Positions 1 to 9,800 of a stretch of 20,948 nt of DNA are shown piece after piece (position 1 is the first letter of the stretch; each line of letters opens with the position of its first letter). The translations under genes and the position numbers were made by a program. Location: the NCBI GenBank assembly GCA_017472105.1, contig JAFUQY010000045.1, forward strand, positions 1-20,948, read 5' to 3'. The notes below the pieces were generated by a model that saw only the letters and a list, made by a program, of their open reading frames with translations, was not told the origin of the DNA and did not search any database. This DNA is from Clostridia bacterium. GTDB lineage: Bacteria > Bacillota_A > Clostridia > Oscillospirales > CAG-272.

Positions 1-800
1 CCTCACCGTAGCAAACGGACATGTCATCCATCAGGATGGTAAGCTCAGTCGGCTCGATCGTGAGGGTGTCCGTGAAGTACCTGCCGTCGGTGACTTCGAT
101 ATTGGAGCTGGAAGTCAGGGACGCGCGTACCGCATAGTCGCCTGCATCGGTCGGCATCGCGGTTGTCCATGCGTCATCAACCTTGTACTCAACCGTGATG
201 ACTGCGGTGGAATCCTGCGGTGCGATATCGGTAACCACATCGGAGGACTGTCCGCGGGTCTGGGTGAGATTGCCGAGCGCGATGGTGTAATCCTTCGCCT
301 TGTTCACGGTGAGGGTACCGGGCTCGAAGGTGATGGTGTAATTGCGTGCCGTCAGACCGGATCCGGTGATTGCGTATTCGCCGGCGTTGTCATACTGCGC
401 GTAATCACATGCGTAGGTCATCGTGCCGTCCAGTACGGATTCGTCTTCGTAGTAGTCGTGTGCAGGGAAGGAAACAAATCCGTCGTAAGTGCAGGAGAAT
501 GCGAGTTCTGCGGGATCGTCGCCGTAGAAGAGTTCCGCATCAGCGACCGTTACGGTCAGGGAAGCGGGCGTTACGATGAGCGTGTAGGAGTCGATCTTTT
601 CTACGTAAGAAGTGTATTCGCCGGTCTTACTGTCGTAGGAAACGTACTTTTCGTAATGAACGGAAATCTGAGTTTCGCCGACACCCCTGATGATGACTTC
701 GCCGTCTTTTTCAACAGTTGCGACTTCTTCGTCACTGCTGCTGAAGATGTAGCCGGGTTCGTCATCAATATCACCGTCATCGTACGGTCGATAGTACGGA
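1..800 (-). other. Big2-like and MBG-like adhesion-type domains at the visible C-terminal end
   Basis: About positions 800-640 encode SSSDEEVATVEKDGEVIIRG and then VGETQISVHY, a bacterial Ig-like (Big2) pattern. Positions about 545-300 encode an MBG_2-like repeat beginning AELFYGDDPAELAF and ending FEPGTLTVNKA. A second unit follows (AGDYAVRASLTSSSN, TDTLTIEPTELTIL), and a new one starts with SVCYGE at the edge. MBG repeats occur in secreted adhesin-like proteins. At least one more such repeat must lie outside the window. Confidence 0.75.
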
Positions 801-3800
801 GTGTAGTAGAAGCTGTAAACTGCGCCGTAGACGTAGGTAAGTTTCTTTACATTATTGGGGAAGAGACCTTCATAGAAGCCTGCATCCGGTTCTTCCGCAA
901 AGGGGATGATGTCTTCACGGGTTTCGCCGCAGCGCTGACAGGTGAAGAGCATGATACCCTCTTCCGTCAGCGTCGGGTACTTGGTGCATACGCCGTCGTC
1001 CCAGTCGTGACCGAGCATGGGTGTAACCGTTACCTCTTCCTTGCCGCAGAGCGAACAGGTTGTGGTGGAGGTGCCGTCTTCGGTGCAGGTGGGCTCGATG
1101 ACAACGGGATCGGACCACTGATGCTCAAGCGCGGGAAGGATTTCTTCCTCGGTTGTGCCGCATCTGAGACAGGTACGGATCTTCTTGCCCTCGACTTCAC
1201 ATGCCGCCGCGGGGCTTTCCACCCATTCCGTCCAGTTGTGGCCGAGTGCGGGGAGATCGTCTGTCTCGGTCAGCGTGCATCTTGCACAGGTACGGGTTCT
1301 GTGACCTGCTTCTTCACAGGTCGGTGCGGGATCGTAAGTCCATTCCGGCCAGTCGTGACCGAGCGCGTCAATGGTTTCGATGACGGATCCGTCGCATCTG
1401 TCACAGTTCTTTTCGCGGGAACCTTTTTCGGTACAGGTGGGTTCCTGCGTGATCTCCCATTCGGACCAGTTGTGACCGAGCGCGGGGACATCTTCGGTGA
1501 TTGTGTCGTCGCATCTGGAGCATACGCCCGTGCCGTGACCGCCGTTTTCGCAGTCGGGTTCGGTGTCATACGTCCAGACGTAGTCATGTCCGAGCGGAGA
1601 GAGCGTGATGGAGCCGGTGGTGGCGTCACATCTTGTGCAGTGGAAGGATGCGGAGCCTTCTTCGGTACAGGTTGCGGCCTTGTCCACGGTGCGGATGGGT
1701 TCGAAATCGTGACCGAGCGCGGGGATGGTTTCGGTCTTTACGATGGTGCAGTGCGAGCAGGTGAGCGTTCTTTCGCCGTCTTCGGTACAGGTGGGTTCCT
1801 TGGTTTCTGTTATCTCAAATACGCAGGGATCCAGACTGTCGACAAGCTCGATCGTGGTCGGGATTTCGGTCGTGCTGCCCTTGCCGGTTACGGTGAAGAA
1901 GCTCTTAAGCATGTACTCGATCGCATCCAGCTCAATACCGGTGCCGAACGTGATTTCGAACATACCGGAGAGGTATTCGCCGGGTGTGAATTCGGTGTCG
2001 GAGATGGTGTAGCCGTGTGCGAACGTGCCGCTCAGCTCGGGACCGCCTTCCACTTCGGGGATGTACTCAAAGTCGGATTCGGTCAGATTGTACTCTTCAA
2101 CGAACTTGCCGCCGAGCACGTTGAGGGAGACGTCATACAGGGTCTTGGACGATACGTTATCGAGGCGGTACAGCATGCGGTAGGTTTCACCGGCAGTCGC
2201 ATATTTTTCCGCGGTGATGGTGAGATGCATCGCGTCGCCTGCGAGAACGGTGATGGGAGTCTTGGTCGTGAAGCCGACAGCGATGTCTTCGGAAATGCCG
2301 CCGCCGACTCTTGTACCGTTGACGATACCGTTGATGTAGTATTCGCCCTTTTCGTCACCGACGAGGTACCAGATGTGATTGCTCGAGGATTTGGGTGCGA
2401 TGCTGCCGAGATCGGCATTGGTGCTCTGCTGACCGACTTCATCCGTCATGACAGCGAGGGAAACGCCGTCGGGCAGATCAATCACGGCTTCGCAGTCCTC
2501 GATGGTTTCGAAGGTGGAGGTGTTGGACGCGACGAGCTCAACCTTGAACATTTCCTTCAGCCATGCAACCTCGGAGTAAACGATGAGGAATACATCCTTT
2601 GCAACGGGCTGAACGGTGATGCCGTTGTAGTGTACGGGCTCGCCGGAGATGACTTCGTTGCCCGCGCAGTAGTAGGTGTAGCCGGTCGGCATGAACTGGA
2701 GAACCGCGGTACACTCGTAGATCTGGCGGTTTTCGTCAGCGGAAACGTCAACACCTGCCTGAATTGCTTCTTCGCGGGTGATTTCGGTAACGGTGGTGGA
2801 TACCTGAAGAATGGATTCGGTGCTGAGACCGATGGTGAACGCGCGGTTTTCGCCGGTGATTTCCACGGTGAGGGTGCGGAGCTCGTAGCCGTTTTTGTAA
2901 ACCTGAACGGTGTAGAAGCCGTCCTCAAGTTCCATGGTAATCACGCCGGAGGTGCCGGTGGTGCGCTTTCTGTCGACGGAACCGTCCTCGTTGAAGACGT
3001 AAACCATCGCGCCGTTGAGCGGAGCCGTATCGTCGGAGGTGGAGTCAACCACGGTGAACGTTGCGGTGAGGTTTTCCTCATCTTCGTCTTCGGCAAGCGC
3101 GGAGAAGGTGATGGAGCAGTCGGAGCAGTAGGTTTCAATTGCGGAGCCTGTGTAGCCGTTTACCGTGAAGCCGGATGCATTGTAGCGGAAGGAGTAGTAG
3201 CCGGGTGTTGCTTCACGTGCATAAACGGTTGCGGAGGTCAGGCTGTCGCAGTAAGTGAAGTTATACTGTCCGAGAGTTGTTACACTTTCGGGAATGGTAA
3301 CGGATTCGAGCAGGCTGGTATAGTAGAAAGCATAGCTCTTGATTTCCGTTACGGTATCGGGAATTTCATAGGAGGTAAGTGCGGAATCTGCCGGGTAAGT
3401 GTAGAGGATTGTCTTGCCCTTGTCATAGAACACGCCGTCTTCACTGGAATATGCGGTATTGTCAGCGTCAACGACAATGCTTTCCAGCGCAGTGCAGTAA
3501 CGGAACGCATTATCCGCGATAGTGGCTGCACTTGCGGGAATGCGTACGTATGTTATGTTGTTGCAGTTGCTGAATGCACTGCTGCCGATGGTTGTAAGGG
3601 TGTCGGGCAAATCAAGCTCCGTGAAAACATACATTCTGTTGAATGCGCCGGTTCCGATGGAGACAAGATTTGCGGGAATGTTGAACTCAGTTACTTCGTC
3701 ACAGTAATAGAACGCATAGTTTCCGATGGCGGTAATGCTGTCTGCGAGAGTAACGGAGGTCAGATTGGTTTCATAGTAGTAGAAAGCATAATCGCCGATG

Positions 3801-6800
3801 GATGTGATGCCTTCTTCTACTGCAATGGACTGAACCTTGGACTTATACTCATACCACGGAGCACCGGAAGCAGAGGTGAAATTCGTCATAGCTCCTTCTC
3901 CGGAGATGACGAGAAGTCCGTTGTCATCCAGAATCCATGTCAGATTATCACCGCAGGTACCTTCGGCAACGGTGTTTGCGGTATCCGTTTCGCCGTCGAA
4001 GTACTGAACGATACAGCCGAGTTCCTTTGCGTAAATCTCAGCGGTCGAACCGTCGTGAACGGTGATTGTTACAGTAGAAGGACTGCTGAGATAGAAGGAA
4101 TTGGTGACAAATTCTGCATCCATGGAATAAATCGTGATGTTTTTCAGATAATCGCCGTAGCGGATTGCCTGCACTCCGACAGTTTTCAGGGATGCGGGAA
4201 GCGTCAGGGAAGTCAGCTTGCTTACATCACTGAACGCACTTCCGGAGAGTGTCGTTACAGTAGAAGGAACAACATACTCAGTATCCGTCTTTGCACGGGG
4301 ATACAGAATCAGTGTGGTTTTGTCAGCGTTGAACAGAACACCGTATTCACTGCAATAAGCGGTATTGCCGTCTTCAACGATGATCTCAGTCAGCATGGAG
4401 ATGCCGTTAAACGCATTGGTACCGATGAAGGTTACGGATGCCGGGATTGTGATGGAGGTGAGTTTGTAACAACTTGTGAACGAATAATTTCCGATGGTGG
4501 TTAGATTTGCGGAAAGGGTCAACGAAGCAAGTTTGTTGTTTTCCCGGAAAGCATAATCCCCAATGCTTGTCACGCTGTCCGCGATGGAAACGGATTCTGA
4601 ACTATAACAATCGGCGAACGCATACTTACCGATGTGGGTAACACCGTCTGCTACTTCAATGGACTTCACTTTGCTGCTTCGGTAGCTGTACCACGGCACA
4701 CTGGACGAGCTGCTGTAATCATCCATTGCACCGGTGCCGCTGATGCGGAGCAGACCGTCGTCGTACAGCTCCCACTTCACGGTTTCGTCAGTGTTGCAGA
4801 AGCCTTCGTACATCACGTCAGCTGTGTCGGTTTCACCGTCGAATACCTTGAAGGTGTAGCCTTTTTCCTTGGCATAATATTCCGTGGTGGAAGCGTTATG
4901 CGCGGTGACGGTGATCTTGCTGGTGGAACAGTTGATGGACAAGGAGCCACTGTACACTGCATCCGTGGAGTGAACGATGATGTCCGTCAGCATATCGCCG
5001 TAGTAGACTGCATTGTTTTCCACGGTTTCCAGTGCGTCCGGAAGTGTGATGGACTGGAGATACTTCGTGTAGTAGAATGCATATTTGCCGACAGTGGTGA
5101 CGGTTTCCGGAGCGGTGTATGCCGTATCCTTTTTTGCCTTGGGATACGCAATCAGCTTGGCGATATCCTTGTCATAGAGAACGCCGTCAACGGACGCGTA
5201 TGCGGTGTTTCCTTCATTAATATTAATAGCGGTGAGGGAATCGCATTCATAGAATACATACGTGCCGATGGAGGTGACGGATGCGGGAATGTCGATGCTT
5301 GTGAGAGCGCCGCATTCATAGAACGCATAGTCGGAAATCGTCTCCAGCGTGGAGGGCAGGGTAATGGAGGAAATCGCGGAGAGATAACCGAAGGTGTACT
5401 GACCGATTGCGGTGATGCCTTCGCCGATGACGACGGACTTCACGTCAAGCCGGTAGTCGTAGTACCACGGATTGGAGGAATAGCCGCTGTAATCCGGGAT
5501 TGTGCCGGTACCGGAGATCGTGAGCACACCGGTGTCGCTCAGTGCCCATGTGATTTCCGTGCCGAGCTTGCCGGTAGCCACATCGTTCGGGAGGTCTTCT
5601 TCGCCTTCGAATACCTGGAACGTGATGCCGTGATCCTTGGCGTAGAATTCCGCATCGGAGCCGTCATGCGCGGTGATTACGAAACCGGACGCGTTGTCGT
5701 AAATCGCGTAGTTCATAATTTCGGTCTCTTCCGCGTGGATGATGACGGAGCTGAGATTGTAGCAGGAGCGGACTGCATAAGAGTTGATCTTGGTGACGGA
5801 CGAGGGAATCGTCAGAGAAACAAGATTGCTGCACTGGTAAACTGCACGTTCCGCGATGGTGGTAATGCCGTCGGGAATGGTGTATTCGGTCATGGAATGC
5901 TTGCGCGGAACCAGATAAAGCACAGTGCCGCCGTAGAGAATACCGTTTTCGCTGTACAGATTCGGGTTGGATGCATCAACGGTGATGGTTTCGAGGCTGG
6001 AAAGATTGCCGAATGAGTACTGTGCGAAGGATTCCAGCTTGGAACCGATGGTGATGGATTTGAGCGAAGTACCGTAATAAAGTGCGTAGTCTTCCAGCGA
6101 AACCAGTCCGTCGGGAAGCACGATTTCGGTCAGACCGTCGTTGTCGTACAGACCGCGGTAACCGATGGTTGTGATGGAATCCGCGAGGGAAACGGAAGTA
6201 CAGTAGTCGAGGTTGGCAAGTGCATAGTTACCGATACGGGTAACACCGTCTTCGACAACGATGGACTTGATCTTGTTTCTGTAACTGCTGTACCACGGCG
6301 TTTCGGAGGTGTCGGTATAGTCCGTCATGTCGCCCGTGCCGGAGATCACGAGTCTGCCGTCATCCCACAGAGTCCATGTGACGCTCTCGCCGCAGCCGCC
6401 GGATACAATCGCATTGGGATTGTCAACGCCGCCGATGGGATTGAACGTGTAGCCGTATTCCTTGGCGTAGAATTCCGCAGTCGAGCCGTCGTGAGCGGTG
6501 ATTGTGAAGCCATTCGCAGAACCGGAGACGGAATTCTCGCCGAAGACAGCGTCCGTGGAGTAGATCGTGACGTCTGTGAGAGACCAATTGGAGATGATTG
6601 CAGTTTCTTCGATTGTTTTGACCGATGCGGGAATCACGAGGGAGGTCAGCGAATCGTTGTCATAGACAGCGTGTGACTTGATTGTGACGACCGTTTCGGG
6701 AATGGAGTAGGCACTGTCCGTCTTTGTGCACAGATAGATATACAGAACAGTCTTGTCCGCGCTGTACAGAACGTTGTTTTCTGCACAGAATGCAGTATTG

Positions 6801-9800
6801 CCGTCCGCAACGGTCATAGTTGTCAGCGAATTGCACATTCGGAAAGCATTGATGCCGATGGAAGTCACATTTGCAGGAATCTCAATGGAGGTCAGCTTTC
6901 GGCAACCGTCAAATGCGGAATAGCCGATGGTGGTAAGGGAGTCGGGAAGTGTGAGTTCCGTGAGTGCATCACAATACGCAAACGCAAATTCGCCGAGGGT
7001 GGTCAGATTTGCGGGAAGCGTCACTTCTGCAAGCTCATATGCATAACAGAACGCGTAGTCGCCGATGGAAGTAACGGAATCCGCAATGGTGACGGAGGCT
7101 GCAACACGTGCATCGTAGAATGCGTAGTCACCCACGGAGGTCACGCCGTCTTCGATGACGATGGACCTGATGGTCGAGCGGGAGTAGGAAATCCACGGAA
7201 CATTGGTGTCCGAGGTGTAGTCCGTCATGGCGCCCGTACCGGAAATTGTCAGCACACCGGCGTCATTGAGAGCCCATGTGACGGACTCGCCGCAGTCGCC
7301 TTCTGCAATGTTGTTCGGTTTGTCCCCGTCCATGACGTCAACGGTGACATTGGAGAGGGACTTCGCGTAGAATTCCGCAGGGGTACCGTCGTAAACGTGG
7401 ATGGTCAGGCCGGAGTAGTTGTTGAGCGCATTGGAAGCAAATGCCGCTTCGCGTGCGTAGATGTATATGTCGGTCAGATTGTAAAGCGCCGTGAAAGCAT
7501 ACTCGCCGACGGAGGTCACGCTTTCGGGAATGTTCAGCTTTTCGAATGCATCCTCACAGGTGTGGAACGCATAGGGTTTGATTTCGGTGACGCTGGCGGG
7601 AATCGTGTATTCGGTCACTTCCCCTTCTGCACCGAAGTAGAAGTACAGTACGGTTCTGTCGGCACTGAGAAGCGTGCAGCCGTCCATGACAAATGCGGTA
7701 TTCGCGGAATTGAGCGTCAGGGTCATGTTGTAGCAGTTCTGGAATACATTGGTGCCGATGGAGGTGACGGATGCGGGAATTTCGAAGGCTTCCAGTGAAT
7801 TGCAGTAGCGGAATGCCTGATTGCCGATGGAGGTCAGCGTGGACGGAAGGGTGACGCCGGTCAGGTTACTGCACTGGTAGAATGCACATGCGCCGATGGA
7901 GGTCACGCCTTCGCCGAGTTCAACCGTCTGGATGGCAGTTCTGTACTCGTACCACGGAGAACCGGAGCTGGAATAACCGGGCATGGTACCCGTACCGGTA
8001 ATGCTGAGTCTGCCGTCGTCGGTGAGCGTCCATGTCAGATTGCCGGTTGTGCCGGAGTCAAGGGTGTTGACCGTGTCGCCGTCGATGATGAAGTAGGGAA
8101 TACTGTTGGACTTGACATAGACTTCCGCCGCCGTGCCGTCATAGCAGTGAACGGTGTAGCCCTGATAAGCACTGAAAGCATTGTATCCGAATTCCTCAGC
8201 CGATGCGGGTACAACGATGGTTTTCAGATTATGGGCGGACCTGAATGCACCTTCGTCAATACAGGTAACGGTGGACGGAACGGTGAATTCGGTATATTCC
8301 GCGCTTCCGGGATAGATATACAGAACCGTCTTGTCCTTGTTGTAGAGGACGCCGTAGTCATCGGAGGAGAAGAGGGTATTGTCTTCGCTCACGATGAGGC
8401 GTTCCATGCCCGAGAAGTCGGTGTAGGAGTCGATCACGGACGCACTTGCGGGAATGGTGAGTGTGCGGATGCCGGAGCTGGAGAAGACGCCGCTGCCGAT
8501 GGTCGTAATGCCCTCGGGAATCACATAAGCAGTATTGGGACGTCCTGCGGGATATACGATCAGCTCGGTCATATCGGCGTTGAACAGAATGCCGGAATCG
8601 CTGGTAAATGCGGTATTGCCGGCTTCGAGGTAAATACCGATGAGATCGTAGCAGTAGGAGAAGGCTCTTTCGCCGATCGAAGTCACTGCGGCAGGAAGCG
8701 TTACCGTTACTAAAGATTCGCATCTGTAAAAACCGTACGTTCCGATTGCGGTCAGCGTGGAGGGCAGGGAAACATTGGTGAGAAGCCGCAGATTATCGAA
8801 GCAGTAATTGCCGATGCCGGTGATGCCTTCGCCGAGAGTGGCGGTGCGGATGCGGTATCGGAGCAGTCCGTTTTCATACCACGGGTAGGTCCGGTTGTAG
8901 CTGGTGAGAGCACCGATATCGCCGTCGCCGGTGAGAGCAAGCTCCGCGTTGTCATAGAGCACCCATGTGATGTTGTCGTAGGTATCCTGAGCGTAGATGT
9001 TGAGCGTGTCTTCGCCTTCGGTCACGAAGAAGCTGTAACCGTGCGCCTTGACGAAGATTTCCGCCTCAGAACCGTCATCACCGTAGAACACGACGGTATT
9101 GTTGTACAAATAGATCGCGTCTTCCGGGATCACGGTCACACTCGCGGGAATGGTCACGGTGGCGAGGTGGTACATGTCGGATGCGAAGTATTCCGCAAGC
9201 GTCGTGATGCCGTCCTCGATGACGAGATTCTTCACGTAGCGCATGAGATCATACCAGGGTGCTGAGTCGTAAGAATCAAATTCCGCCATTGCGCCCGTAC
9301 CGGAAAGCACCAGTTTTGCACTGTCGTAGAGCGTCCACGTGATGTTGTCACCGTGCGTACCGCTGGCGTAGACAACTTCGGTATTCTCGCCGTCGGTGCA
9401 TACAAAAGCAATGTCCTGTATGCTTGCGTAAAGCTCGGCGATGGATCCGTTGGGCGCATGAATGACGAGAGAATCGGCGGGATAAACCGCATTTTCCGCC
9501 ATTGCGGTCAGACTTGCGGGAACGGTGACGGATTCCAGATTCCGGCAGTACCAGAACATCCTGTCGGAAATTTCCGTGATGCCGTCGCCGATATTGACGA
9601 TGCGGATCGCGTCTTCGTATTCGCCGAGAACGCCGTCCGGGTCTTCGATCACGCCGCTGCCGGTCAGGGTCAGCGTGCCGAGGGAGTCAAGAGTCCACGA
9701 AACCGTATCGGTCAGATTCCCCTGGGCAATCACGGCTGCGGTGTAGATGCCGGTGGATACGAATGTGATATCGTACTTCTGGGCATAGAGATCGACACGG

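Noticed and set aside
458..4504. A 1348-codon + strand ORF, with similar long ones at 4634-6016 and 9353-11713
   Set aside because: These are in the codon-aligned antisense phase of the giant minus-strand LRR gene. They stay open only because that gene rarely uses TTA, CTA and TCA codons. The translations are low-complexity and match no family, while the minus strand gives a clean signal peptide, LRRs and domains.
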